Part shown: in pieces, positions 16,359-24,865 of the stretch
Position numbering within the stretch: the first letter of the stretch is position 1
How the letters are laid out: the number at the start of each line of letters is the position of its first letter
Source of the DNA: Pseudomonadota bacterium
GTDB lineage: Bacteria; Pseudomonadota; Alphaproteobacteria; Rhizobiales; Xanthobacteraceae
Reading direction: 5' to 3'
NCBI GenBank assembly: GCA_023387735.1
Contig: JAEWHP010000020.1
Location: forward strand, 124,001 to 188,000
Length of the DNA stretch: 64,000 nucleotides
Notes under the pieces: model-generated
The model's input: only the letters and a program-made list of their open reading frames with translations
Databases searched by the model: none
What the model was told of the DNA's origin: nothing
Program-made: the position numbers and the translations under genes

Positions 16359-17621
16359 CTAACGCAAGACGGGTTGCTGCAGCTTCGGCAGAAACACCGC
16401 GAGCAGTCCGAGCGCCGGCAGAAACGCGCAGAGGTGATAGACGAAGGCGATGCTGGTGTGATCGGCAAGCCGGCCCAGCACCGCCGCGCCAAGTCCGCCG
16501 ATGCCGAACGCGACCCCGAAGAACACGCCGGAGATCATGCCGAAGCGGTGCGGCATCAATTCCTGCGCGAACACGATGATCGACGACGTCGCCGACGAAA
16601 GGATCAGGCCGATGAACACGGTGAGAACAGCGCTGCCGACCAGGCCGGCATAGGGCAGCGCCAGCGTGAACGGCAGCGCGCCGAGGATCGAAAACCAGAT
16701 GACGTATTTGCGGCCAAAACGATCGCCGATCGGTCCGCCGAAGAAAGCGCCGGCCGCGTTGGCCGCGAGGAAGATGAAGAGGTAGAGCTGCGCGGCCTGT
16801 GTCGAAACCCCGAACCTGTCGATCAGATAGAAGATGTAGTAGCTCGACAGGCTGGATACGTAGAGTTGCTTGGAGAAGAGCAACGCCACCAGCACCGCGA
16901 GCGCGATCCTGACGCGCCTTGGATCCGGATGGTCCGGATGACGCTCAATCACCGCCGCCTTTTTGGTGGTGATCTGCGGCCTGTACCAGACGCCGATGCG
17001 CCACAGGATCACGATCGCCAGAAACGCGATCGACGAGAACCAGGCGATCGAGGGCTGGCCGAACGGCACCACGATCAGGGCGGCCAGTACCGGCCCCATC
17101 GAGGTGCCGAAGCTGCCGCCGAGCTGAAACACCGATTGCGCGAAGCCATAACGTCCGCCCGAGGCCAGCCGCGCGATCCGTGCCGACTCCGGATGGAACA
17201 CCGCCGAGCCGAGCCCGACCAGCGCCGCCGCGATCAGGATGACGGGGTAAGCATGCGCGACGCTCAGCAGCAGCAATCCGAAGAAGGTAAATCCCATGCC
17301 GATCGCGAGCGAGAACGGCTGCGCCTTCTTGTCGGTGTAATGTCCGACCAGCGGCTGCAGCAGCGACGCGGTGAACTGGAACGCCAGCGTGATCATGCCG
17401 ATCTGCGCATAGTCGAGCGCGTAGGCGTCCTTCAGGATCGGATAGACCGACGCGATCAACGACTGCATGGTGTCATTGAGGAAATGCGAGAAGCTGATGC
17501 CGGTGAGCACGATGTAGGCCGGCCCGGCGGCGGCTGCCTTGACGGCGAGGCCCGGCGCCGCATCCGGCACGATCACCGGCGCGGACAGCGTCTCATCGGA
17601 CACGATGACGGGCTTGTTCAA
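16359..17621 (-). CDS. MFS transporter, fosmidomycin-resistance (Fsr) type
   Basis: About 420 residues with 12 hydrophobic segments. The first transmembrane region, ISFSHFLNDTMQSLIASVYP, is diagnostic for the Fsr branch of the major facilitator family, and the loop 2-3 motif GHYTDKKAQP is the family A-motif variant. Family members export fosmidomycin and other drugs at the inner membrane. The native substrate is unknown. The frame begins with GTG at 17672, but a TTG at 17621 preceded by GGGAA gives a more natural N-terminus (LNKPVIVSDETL). The start is therefore uncertain by 17 codons. It has no obvious operon partner, and a regulator gene is not adjacent. Confidence 0.82.
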   Translation of the reverse strand: MNKPVIVSDETLSAPVIVPDAAPGLAVKAAAAGPAYIVLTGISFSHFLNDTMQSLIASVYPILKDAYALDYAQIGMITLAFQFTASLLQPLVGHYTDKKAQPFSLAIGMGFTFFGLLLLSVAHAYPVILIAAALVGLGSAVFHPESARIARLASGGRYGFAQSVFQLGGSFGTSMGPVLAALIVVPFGQPSIAWFSSIAFLAIVILWRIGVWYRPQITTKKAAVIERHPDHPDPRRVRIALAVLVALLFSKQLYVSSLSSYYIFYLIDRFGVSTQAAQLYLFIFLAANAAGAFFGGPIGDRFGRKYVIWFSILGALPFTLALPYAGLVGSAVLTVFIGLILSSATSSIIVFAQELMPHRFGMISGVFFGVAFGIGGLGAAVLGRLADHTSIAFVYHLCAFLPALGLLAVFLPKLQQPVLR

Positions 17622-17765
17622 GGCGCATTCCCGGAAGGATTCGTGGCGGCAATGCCGTTTTTTACGCCGCACGCACCCGGGCGACCATCGTCAATCGACG
17701 ATGGCTGCGATGCATTGTCGCGCACGACCGATCAACGGTCACGCGCCCTTCCGAATAGAGCTGGC

Positions 17766-19112
17766 TTACGCCGCCGCGGCGTGGCCGAGCGCGTTGACGA
17801 TCTGGTCGACGACGTCCTCGACCAGCATGCGATCGTCGCCCTCGCCCATCACGCGGATCACGGGCTCGGTGCCGGACGAGCGGACCAGGAGACGGCCGTG
17901 GCCGTTGAGGCGATTCTCGCCATCCATGATCGCCGATTTGACCTCGGCATCGTCGAGCGGCTTGCCGCTGCGGTAGCGCACGTTCTTGAGGATCTGCGGC
18001 AGCGGATCGAAGCGGTGGCAGACCTCCGAGACCGGACGGCGCAGCTTCTGCACCACCGCCAGCACCTGCAGCGCGGCGACGAAGCCGTCGCCCGTGGTGG
18101 CGTAGTCGGACAGGATGATATGGCCTGACGGCTCGCCACCGAGATTGTAGCCCTGCTTGAGCATCTGTTCGAGCACATAGCGGTCACCGACCGGCGTACG
18201 CACCATGCCGATCCCCTGCCCTTCCAGGAAGCGTTCGAGCCCGAGGTTCGACATCACGGTGGCGACGATGCCGGGCCTGGCGAGGCGGCCGTCTTCCTTC
18301 CAGCTCTGCGCGATCACCGCGAGCAACTGGTCGCCGTCGACCACATGTCCGCGCTCGTCGACCAGGATGACGCGATCGGCGTCGCCGTCGAGTGCGATGC
18401 CGATATCGGCGCGCATCTCGCGCACCTTCTTCGCCAGCGCCTCCGGAGAGGTCGAGCCGCATTCCTTGTTGATGTTGAAACCGTCAGGCTCGACGCCGAT
18501 CGCAACGACGTCCGCACCCAGTTCCCACAGCGCCTCCGGCACCACCTTGTAGGCCGCGCCATGCGCGCAATCGATCACGACGCGCAAGCCGTCGAGCGAG
18601 AGCTCGCGCGGCAGCGTACGCTTGGCGAACTCGATATAGCGGTCATGAACGCCGTCGATGCGGCGGGCGCGCCCGAGGCTGGCGCTCTGGGCCAGCCGGC
18701 GATCCATCGGCTCGTCGAGCAGTTGCTCGATCTGCTTCTCGACGTCGTCGGACAGTTTGAAACCCTGCGGGCCGAACAGCTTGATGCCATTGTCCTCGAA
18801 CAGATTGTGCGAGGCCGAAATCATCACGCCGAGATCGGCGCGCATCGACTTGGTCAGCATCGCGACCGCCGGCGTCGGCATCGGGCCGAGCAGCAGCACG
18901 TCCATGCCGACCGAGGTGAAGCCGGCCACCATCGCGTACTCGATCATGTAGCCGGAGAGGCGGGTATCCTTGCCGATCACGACGCGGTGGCGGTGCTCGC
19001 CACGCTGGAACACCAGCCCGGCCGCCTGCCCCACCTTGAGCGCGAGCTCCGGCGTGATCAATCCGTTGGCGCGGCCCCGAATCCCGTCGGTACCGAAATA
19101 TTTGCGGCTCAT
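17766..19112 (-). CDS. glmM: Phosphoglucosamine mutase
   Basis: A 448-residue member of the alpha-D-phosphohexomutase family that interconverts glucosamine-6-phosphate and glucosamine-1-phosphate for UDP-GlcNAc and peptidoglycan synthesis. It starts MSRKYFGTDGIRGRANG. The phosphorylated serine is Ser101 in MISASHNLFEDNGIKLFG, the metal loop is ALDGDADRV, the sugar-binding loop is GGEPSGHIIL, and the phosphate loop is RSSGTEPVIRVM. Length matches the family. GGGGGA sits before the ATG at 19112. The longest frame, 26 codons more, is not family-like. It appears to be monocistronic here. Confidence 0.95.
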   Translation of the reverse strand: MSRKYFGTDGIRGRANGLITPELALKVGQAAGLVFQRGEHRHRVVIGKDTRLSGYMIEYAMVAGFTSVGMDVLLLGPMPTPAVAMLTKSMRADLGVMISASHNLFEDNGIKLFGPQGFKLSDDVEKQIEQLLDEPMDRRLAQSASLGRARRIDGVHDRYIEFAKRTLPRELSLDGLRVVIDCAHGAAYKVVPEALWELGADVVAIGVEPDGFNINKECGSTSPEALAKKVREMRADIGIALDGDADRVILVDERGHVVDGDQLLAVIAQSWKEDGRLARPGIVATVMSNLGLERFLEGQGIGMVRTPVGDRYVLEQMLKQGYNLGGEPSGHIILSDYATTGDGFVAALQVLAVVQKLRRPVSEVCHRFDPLPQILKNVRYRSGKPLDDAEVKSAIMDGENRLNGHGRLLVRSSGTEPVIRVMGEGDDRMLVEDVVDQIVNALGHAAAA

Positions 19113-19189
19113 GTGTCCCCCAAGCGAATCCCAGGGCTCTCCGGCATGACAGCCACGAATCCCCGAACACACTCTCATCGTAGCGTGCA

Positions 19190-19310
19190 CCGCCGGGTTA
19201 TAATCCCTTAGCCGCTAAAATGAGTTCAAAAAATATGATGAATCATTACGGCCGCCACCGCCGATTTCATGTATAATATATTGTTATAGCTTGATATTTC
19301 CGGGAACCGC
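19190..19310. other. AT-rich intergenic patch upstream of glmM
   Basis: The 218-base gap between glmM and the small gene at 19331 contains a stretch of unusually low GC, with TATAATATATTG near 19272 and AAAAAATATGATGAATCATT near 19228. It also holds the short palindrome-like TTAGCCGCTAA. It may carry the glmM promoter or a site for nucleoid proteins. No open frame of note was seen. Confidence 0.4.
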
Positions 19311-19330
19311 AGTCTCAGGGGCAAGCCGCG

Positions 19331-19510
19331 CTAGCCCCGCCGCTTGACGTGATGGTCGCCTTTGGAGGGCGGCGGCTGGGTGACGTTGACCGGATCGGAG
19401 GCCGGAAAGGTCTCCTCCAGGCCCTCTTCCAGGGCGTCGTCCAACCGGCGTTTTTCAGTGCGATCCTGCGAGCCGGCGTCTTTGTCGGAGACCTTGCGCG
19501 GTGCGTTCAT
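19331..19510 (-). CDS. Small conserved hypothetical protein (EETFPASDP motif)
   Basis: A 59-residue, strongly hydrophilic protein starting MNAPRKVSDKDAG. It holds the segment LDDALEEGLEETFPASDPVN, which I recognise as a recurrent short motif in rhizobial proteins of unknown function, and ends basic (HHVKRRG). It is the natural reading of the 3' end of a long minus-strand frame that otherwise lies antisense to lldD. It is probably intrinsically disordered. It is divergent from lldD, with a 120-base region between the two starts that contains a GntR-type palindrome. No function is proposed. Confidence 0.65.
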   Translation of the reverse strand: MNAPRKVSDKDAGSQDRTEKRRLDDALEEGLEETFPASDPVNVTQPPPSKGDHHVKRRG

Positions 19511-19563
19511 GGCATATGCCCTGGCATGTCCTCGCCTCGTCGGCGGCGCCGCGAGATGCGATT

Positions 19564-19581
19564 TGGTTGGCGTACCAACCA
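19564..19581. promoter_or_regulatory. Candidate GntR/LldR-type operator upstream of lldD
   Basis: TGGTTGG-cgta-CCAACCA is a perfect 7+4+7 inverted repeat, with the core TTGG-N4-CCAA close to the TTGGT/ACCAA half sites of FadR-subfamily regulators such as LldR and PdhR. It lies 50-67 bases before the lldD start and also between lldD and the divergent small gene. Confidence 0.6.
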
Positions 19582-19630
19582 TGATAGATGACAACACCGA
19601 TAAGGAATTCAAGAAGGGGCCGGGACGTCC

Positions 19631-20767
19631 ATGAAGCACATCACCTGCATCGAAGACCTGCGCCAGCTGCACAAGCGCCGCGTGCCCAAGGCCTTCTTCG
19701 ACTATGCCGACCGCGGCTCCTATACCGAGGACACGCTGCGCGCCAATTCCGAGGATCTTCAGCAGATCAAGTTCCGCCAGCGCATCCTGGTCGACGTATC
19801 GAAGCGCGACCTCTCCACCACCATCCTCGGCGAGCCCGCGGCGATGCCGCTGATCCTGGCGCCCGTCGGCCTGCTCGGCATGCAGCACGGCGATGGCGAG
19901 ATTCATGCCTGCCGCGCTGCGCAGGCCGCCGGCATTCCCTTCACCCAGAGCACGATGTCGATCTGCTCGATCGAGGACATCGCGGCCGCCGTCGACAAGC
20001 CGTTCTGGTTCCAGCTCTACGTGATGAAGGACCGCGGCTTCATCAAGGCGCTGATCGAGCGCGCGATCGCGGCCAAATGCTCTGCGCTGGTGCTGACGGT
20101 CGACCTGCAGGTGATCGGGCAGCGCCATCAGGACATCAAGAATGGAATGTCGGTGCCGCCGGAATGGTCGCTGTCGAAGCTGGTCGATTTCGCGACCAAG
20201 CCTTCGTGGGTCTCCGGCGTGCTGCGGGGCAAGCGCCGCACCTTCGGCAATCTCGCCGGACATCTCAAGGTTAGCGAGGACATCACCGCGCTGTCGACCT
20301 GGATCAACTCGCAGTTCGACACCTCGCTGAACTGGAAGGACATCGACTGGATCCGCTCGATCTGGCCGGGCAAGTTGATCCTGAAGGGCATTCTGGACGT
20401 CGAGGACGCGGAGATCGCGGCCAAGACCGGCGCACAGGCCATCGTGGTCTCCAACCATGGCGGCCGCCAGCTCGACGGCGCGCCGTCGTCGATCGAGGTG
20501 CTGCCTGAGATCGTCGACACCGTCGGTTCGAAGATGGAGATCATGTTCGACGGCGGCATCCGCACCGGCATGGACGTGATGCGCGCGCTCGCGCTCGGCG
20601 CCAAATCCTGCATGATCGGCCGCGCCTATGCCTATGGGCTGGGAGCCGGCGGGCAAGAGGGCGTCGCCAAGGCGATCGACATTCTCGCCAAGGAACTCAC
20701 CACCACCATGGGCCTGTGCGGCGTCAACACCATCGCCGAGATCGACGACAACGTGCTGGCGATCTGA
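19631..20767 (+). CDS. lldD: FMN-dependent alpha-hydroxy-acid dehydrogenase (L-lactate dehydrogenase type)
   Basis: A 378-residue TIM-barrel flavoenzyme that oxidises L-lactate or a related 2-hydroxy acid to the keto acid, passing electrons to the quinone pool. It starts MKHITCIEDLRQLHKRRVPK. FMN-binding and catalytic segments are FFDYADRGSYTEDTLRAN, LAPVGLLGMQHGDGE, the active-site IVVSNHGGRQLDGA (base His near residue 279, then Arg) and MFDGGIRTGMDVMRALALGA. It ends AEIDDNVLAI. The broad family also includes glycolate and mandelate enzymes, so lactate as substrate is the best guess rather than certain. The upstream palindrome suggests control by a GntR regulator encoded elsewhere. Confidence 0.88.
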   Translation: MKHITCIEDLRQLHKRRVPKAFFDYADRGSYTEDTLRANSEDLQQIKFRQRILVDVSKRDLSTTILGEPAAMPLILAPVGLLGMQHGDGEIHACRAAQAAGIPFTQSTMSICSIEDIAAAVDKPFWFQLYVMKDRGFIKALIERAIAAKCSALVLTVDLQVIGQRHQDIKNGMSVPPEWSLSKLVDFATKPSWVSGVLRGKRRTFGNLAGHLKVSEDITALSTWINSQFDTSLNWKDIDWIRSIWPGKLILKGILDVEDAEIAAKTGAQAIVVSNHGGRQLDGAPSSIEVLPEIVDTVGSKMEIMFDGGIRTGMDVMRALALGAKSCMIGRAYAYGLGAGGQEGVAKAIDILAKELTTTMGLCGVNTIAEIDDNVLAI

Positions 20768-20787
20768 GATACAAGGCGCAGTCTTTT

Positions 20788-20917
20788 CCTTCTCCCCTTG
20801 TGGGAGAAGGTGGCGCGAAGCGCCGGATGAGGGGTCTCTATCCGCGGAGACAAACCCCTCATCCGTCTCGCTGCCGCTGCGCGCCAGCGATCCACCTTCT
20901 CCCACAAGGGGAGAAGG
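20788..20917. repeat. Paired inverted intergenic repeat
   Basis: Two units face each other. The left (from 20788) contains TCTCCCCTTGTGGGAGAAGG and GATGAGGGGT. The right ends in the reverse complement, with CACCTTCTCCCACAAGGGG finishing at 20917. Each unit also folds on its own (CCTTCTCCC-cttg-GGGAGAAGG). It lies between the convergent lldD and aroE genes and has the same build as the element at 11348-11493. Confidence 0.8.
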
Positions 20918-20990
20918 TTAAGTGAGCGAAGCTTGGGGTCGCATCTAGCGGCTGTCGCAGCCGACATTGACGCGGCCACCTGGTGCGTGA

Positions 20991-21824
20991 TCATGCCTTT
21001 GCGAGATCGGCCTCGACCAGGGATCGAAGTTCGGCAGTCACCTCCGGGCGTCGGCCGAACCACAGTTCGAACCCGCGCACCGCCTGGTGCAGCAGCATGC
21101 CGAGCCCGTCAGCCGTCTTCAGCCCGCGCGCGCGTGCTGCAGCCAGCAGCGGCGTTTGCAGCGGCACGTAGACGTTATCGGCGACGACAGCGTGCGACGG
21201 CAGCAGGCCGACATCGAGTTCGAGCGCAGGCTGGCCATGCATGCCGAGCGACGTCGTGTTCACCAGCAGGCCCGCACGCGGCAGCAGATCCGGGATCGCA
21301 TCCCATGCAATGGGCAGAACGCGTGCACCGAATTGGTCCGCCAGCGCGCGGGCGCGCGCGATGGTGCGATTGGCGAGATGCACGCGCTTGATGCCGCGCT
21401 CGAGCAATCCGAACACCACCGCGCGCGCCGAGCCGCCGGCGCCCACCACCAGCGCATCCCCGGTCTTGTCCCAGCCGGGTGCGCCAGAATCGAGGTTGTT
21501 GATGAACCCTTCGACGTCGGTATTCGTCGAGCACAGTTCGCCGTCGGCAAACCACAGCGTATTGGCGGCGCCCACCGCACGCGCGCGCTCGTCCGGCTTA
21601 GACAGCGCCAGTGCGCGCTCCTTGTGCGGAATAGTGACGTTGGCGCCGACAAAGCCGCGATGCGACAGCCGGAACAGGAAATCCTTGAACTCGTCGGGCG
21701 GCACCGCCTCGATGACGTAGCCGCCCTCGATGCCGAGCGTGCGCAGCCAGTAACGATGGATCAGCGGCGAGCGCGAATGCGCGGCCGGCCATCCGATCAG
21801 ACAGGCGGCGCGGGGCTTGGTCAC
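20991..21824 (-). CDS. aroE: Shikimate dehydrogenase
   Basis: A 277-residue NADP-dependent enzyme that reduces 3-dehydroshikimate to shikimate in aromatic amino acid synthesis. The shikimate pocket is formed by IGWPAAHSRSPLIH (SxS motif) and GANVTIPHKERAL (catalytic Lys). The nucleotide-binding loop is VVGAGGSARAVVFGL, followed by LANRTIARARALA, and the C-terminus holds DGLGMLLHQAVRGFELWFG. The start is GTG at 21824 with an excellent AGGAGG seven bases upstream, and the upstream part of the longest frame is not conserved-looking. No neighbouring gene belongs to the same pathway. Confidence 0.93.
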   Translation of the reverse strand: MTKPRAACLIGWPAAHSRSPLIHRYWLRTLGIEGGYVIEAVPPDEFKDFLFRLSHRGFVGANVTIPHKERALALSKPDERARAVGAANTLWFADGELCSTNTDVEGFINNLDSGAPGWDKTGDALVVGAGGSARAVVFGLLERGIKRVHLANRTIARARALADQFGARVLPIAWDAIPDLLPRAGLLVNTTSLGMHGQPALELDVGLLPSHAVVADNVYVPLQTPLLAAARARGLKTADGLGMLLHQAVRGFELWFGRRPEVTAELRSLVEADLAKA

Positions 21825-21954
21825 GGCAACAACCTCCTCAATGACGTCGATGGCCGGGATCAACCCGGCCACGACGATCAATTTATCTTCCCTGGAGGTG
21901 TGTCAAGCCGCGCGAACTGCCGCGGCCGGTCAGGCCGCGGCGCTCCGTCATCAA

Positions 21955-24003
21955 CTACGCCGCAACGCGATGCGCGGCGATGATCTGGTCGGCGGCGCGG
22001 CCGGTGACTTCGGCCATGCGGTCGAACTGCCTCGTGAAACCGCCGGCGCCGGCGGTGGCCGATCGCAGTTCCACGATCAGGTCGCCGATTTCGGCTTCCG
22101 GCATGGTGGCGCGGACGCAATCCCAGCCGGGCCAGTTCTCGCGGGTATCGAAGCCCAGGATCTGGCCGCGCCGTGCCGACAGGATGGCGTTGATCTTTGC
22201 GGTGGCCTCCGTCGGGCAGACAATCTCGACCAGGTGGATCGGCTCCAGCAGCACCGGCTGGCACTGCGGCAACGCTTCGCTCATGCCGATCCGCGCCGCG
22301 GTGCGGAAGGCGAGATCGGAGGAATCGACGCTGTGATAGGAGCCGTCCGTCAGCGTCACCTCCAGGTCGATGACCGGGAAGCCGAGCGGGCCCTTGGTGA
22401 GCCCGTCCACCACGCCCTCCTCCACCGCGCCGATGTAGTTGCGCGGTACCGCGCCGCCGACGACCTTCTCGTGGAATTCGAAACCGGTGCCACGCGGCAT
22501 CGGCTTGATCTCCAGCACGACGTCGCCGAACTGGCCGTGGCCGCCGGATTGCTTCTTGTGGCGGCCGCGCTGGGTGATGGATTTGCGGATGGTCTCCTGA
22601 TAGCCGATCGCGGGCGGCTGCGCCTTGACGCTGACGCCGAAGCGGTCCTTGAGGCGCTCCTGCGCGACCCGCAGATGCATTTCGCCCTGCCCCCAGAGTA
22701 CCGTATCGTGGGTGCGCGGGTTCTGGATCATCGTCAGCGACGGGTCTTCCTCATTGAGCCTCAGCAAGGCCTGGCCGAGCTTGACGTCGTCCTTGCGGTC
22801 GGTCGCGGCGATCGAGATCGACAGCACCGGCGGCGTCGGCTCGACCTTCACCAGCGATGCCGGCGCGGTCTTGCCGCTCGAGAGCGTATCGCCGGTCTTG
22901 ACCGCGTCGAGCTTGCCGAGCGCGATGGTCTCGCCGGCTTCCGCCGACGCCCGCTTGGTGTCGTGCCCGCCGCTGACCGCCAGGATGCCGGATACGCGAC
23001 CGGCTTCACCGGAGGAGGATTGCAGCGTGGCGCCGTCATCGAGGTGGCCGGCAAGGAGCCGGACCAGCGAGAGCTTGCCGCCGTGCTGCAAATGCATGGT
23101 CTTGAACACATAGGCCAGCGCATCCTTCTGCGACGACGCGCCGAGGCGCTTTGCCGTCTCCACCACGCCGGGTGCCTCATGGCGCAGCGCCTTCATCAGC
23201 CGCAGCACGCCGTTCTCGCGCGCGGCCGAGCCGAGCAGCACCGGGCAGATCAGGCCCTCGCGCAGTTCGCGGGCGAGGTCGTCGAACACGGCATCGCGCG
23301 GCGGCTGGATGTCCTCCAGCAATTGCTCCATCAGCGCATCGTCGTGATCGGCGAGCTTTTCCAGCATCGAGAACCGCGCCTCCTTTTCGCGGTCGAGATT
23401 TCCGCCTTCCAGCGCAATGACTTCGGAGGGCTTGTGCTCGCGATAGACGAACGCGCGCTCCAGCGCGAGATCGACGAAGCCTTCGATCAGGTCGCCGTTC
23501 CAGATCGGAATCTGGCGCAGCACCAGCGGCACGCGCGACGCCGGCTGCAGGGTGGCGAGCGTCTCGCGGATGCGCTTGCTGGCGCGGTCGATCTTGTTCA
23601 GAAACAGGATGCGGGGAATGCCGAGATCCTCCAGCTCGCGCAGGATGATCTGCAGTTGAGGCAGCTTCTTCTCGTCCGCCTCGCAGACCACCACCGCGGC
23701 ATCGACCGCAGGCAGCGCGGCGCGCATATCGTGCGCGAACTCGATGGAGCCGGGACTATCGATAAAGGTATAACTGTCGCCCATGAAACTGGTCGTGGCG
23801 GCGGAGAGGCCCACGCCCATCTTGTGGTTCCGCGCCTCGGGGCTGGAGTCGCCGACCGAAGTTCCGGCATCGACGCTGCCGGCATTCTTGATGGCGCCCG
23901 TTCGCGCCAGTATCGCTTCCAGAAGTGTGGTTTTACCGCTTTGGAAAGGGCCCACCAGCGCGATGCACCGTGGACCACGGGGACTTCTGACGTCTTGTCC
24001 CAT
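21955..24003 (-). CDS. Elongation factor G-like translational GTPase paralogue
   Basis: A 682-residue EF-G-like protein. G-domain motifs: G1 GPFQSGKT at 18-25, G4 NKID at 136-139 and G5 LLGSAA. In G3 the usual DTPGH is DSPGS (82-86), so the catalytic His of translational GTPases is replaced by Ser. Domains II to V follow, including GGHGQFGDVVLEI and the C-terminal VEIVCPTEATAKINAILSARRG typical of EF-G domain V. This fits the EF-G2/EF-G-like group rather than the essential FusA. Its role in translation is uncertain. AAGGAGG precedes the ATG at 24003. The frame extends 223 codons upstream across other genes, which is not coding for this protein. Confidence 0.85.
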   Translation of the reverse strand: MGQDVRSPRGPRCIALVGPFQSGKTTLLEAILARTGAIKNAGSVDAGTSVGDSSPEARNHKMGVGLSAATTSFMGDSYTFIDSPGSIEFAHDMRAALPAVDAAVVVCEADEKKLPQLQIILRELEDLGIPRILFLNKIDRASKRIRETLATLQPASRVPLVLRQIPIWNGDLIEGFVDLALERAFVYREHKPSEVIALEGGNLDREKEARFSMLEKLADHDDALMEQLLEDIQPPRDAVFDDLARELREGLICPVLLGSAARENGVLRLMKALRHEAPGVVETAKRLGASSQKDALAYVFKTMHLQHGGKLSLVRLLAGHLDDGATLQSSSGEAGRVSGILAVSGGHDTKRASAEAGETIALGKLDAVKTGDTLSSGKTAPASLVKVEPTPPVLSISIAATDRKDDVKLGQALLRLNEEDPSLTMIQNPRTHDTVLWGQGEMHLRVAQERLKDRFGVSVKAQPPAIGYQETIRKSITQRGRHKKQSGGHGQFGDVVLEIKPMPRGTGFEFHEKVVGGAVPRNYIGAVEEGVVDGLTKGPLGFPVIDLEVTLTDGSYHSVDSSDLAFRTAARIGMSEALPQCQPVLLEPIHLVEIVCPTEATAKINAILSARRGQILGFDTRENWPGWDCVRATMPEAEIGDLIVELRSATAGAGGFTRQFDRMAEVTGRAADQIIAAHRVAA

Positions 24004-24155
24004 TGCCGCCTCCTTGGTTGGAGCTCGGCCCATGATTGGGTCGGCGGATCGGATGCTCCGCCTGTCCCGCGATTTTGGCAAGCAGGAAAAATTTTCGCTG
24101 CGGTGCGTCGTGAGGCTGGTTGAAGTTCGCGCTTCTGCGATGACGAGGAGATGGT

Positions 24156-24638
24156 CTACCGCCCCGGCCGAAGCTCCAGGCTTTCCAATCCGGCAGCAAT
24201 GCCGATGCCGACCTGGCCCTGCACGCTGAGCGGCTGCAGCGCGATCGAATTGGCGGAGCCGCCAACCAGCACGTTGCCGCCGACGCCGACACCGAGCGTC
24301 GCGCTGCCCTGCGCGCCGACATAGTCGCCGGAGAGATCGCCCGGCCCGAGCCGCGCTACCGGCGCGAACACGCCCCATGCCAGCGCCGATTCCTCGGTGA
24401 TGCCGAGATCGAGGCCGACTTTGCGGATGGTGGCGACATAGCGATCCTCGGGCTTGCCGTCGGCGCGGAACACGCAGCCGAGATGGGTCACGGAGCCGAC
24501 GATGAAACCAACGCTGGCGCCGCCGCGGCACTCCAGCACGCCGACCTGCACGCGCTGCGGGGCTTGCGCGCTCGCTGCCCCGACGGACACAGCCAACATG
24601 CCAAGGGCAGCACCGGCAACAATGAACGAACGAACCAT
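24156..24638 (-). CDS. DUF992 domain protein, exported
   Basis: A 160-residue protein with a Sec signal peptide (core IVAGAALGMLAVSVGAA, cleavage at ASA-QAP). The mature part fits DUF992: VQVGVLECRGGASVGFIVGS, then LGCVFRADG with two Cys that may pair in the periplasm, and a Gly-rich C-terminal region (GAQGSATLGVGVGGNVLVGG). DUF992 proteins are common in rhizobia and of unknown function. The start at 24638 has GGAGAA upstream, while the frame 24 codons longer is rejected for lack of a signal peptide. It lies upstream of the EF-G-like gene on the same strand with a gap of about 150 bases. Confidence 0.88.
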   Translation of the reverse strand: MVRSFIVAGAALGMLAVSVGAASAQAPQRVQVGVLECRGGASVGFIVGSVTHLGCVFRADGKPEDRYVATIRKVGLDLGITEESALAWGVFAPVARLGPGDLSGDYVGAQGSATLGVGVGGNVLVGGSANSIALQPLSVQGQVGIGIAAGLESLELRPGR

Positions 24639-24734
24639 GGAGTATTCTCCGGCTGAAAAATGATGAGGGCAAAGAAGCGAAGCGAGGCCGTTCCTATGCC
24701 ACAACATCACATGCGGAGCCAGATCGCCACCACC

Positions 24735-24774
24735 GTCATTCCGGGGCGGCGCGAAGCGACGAACCCGGAATGAC
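24735..24774. repeat. Short palindromic element
   Basis: GTCATTCCGGG at 24735 is mirrored by CCCGGAATGAC ending at 24774, with a loop rich in GCG. This arrangement, a small hairpin starting with GTCATTCCGG, is a frequent intergenic motif in alphaproteobacteria. Confidence 0.6.
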
Positions 24775-24789
24775 AGCAGTTACCAACAG

Positions 24790-24816
24790 AAAAGGCCCGC
24801 TTGCGCGGGCCTTTGC
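24790..24816 (-). terminator. Rho-independent terminator after the aspartate aminotransferase gene
   Basis: AAAGGCCCGC pairs with GCGGGCCTTT in a hairpin with a T-run on the minus strand (complement of AGAAAA). It lies about 50 bases beyond the stop of the aminotransferase gene. The structure could also work in the other direction. Confidence 0.78.
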
Positions 24817-24865
24817 TTTAACGCGTCATCCGCATCGCGCGCGGCGCAGGCTTGGCTAGAATGCC

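Noticed and set aside
19511..20905. Minus-strand extension of the 59-residue protein over lldD
   Set aside because: Only the 3' 59 codons look like a real protein. The rest is antisense to lldD.
21817..24123. 768-codon plus-strand frame opposite the EF-G-like gene
   Set aside because: Antisense shadow of a well-conserved translational GTPase. It is Arg, His and Gln rich with no domain.
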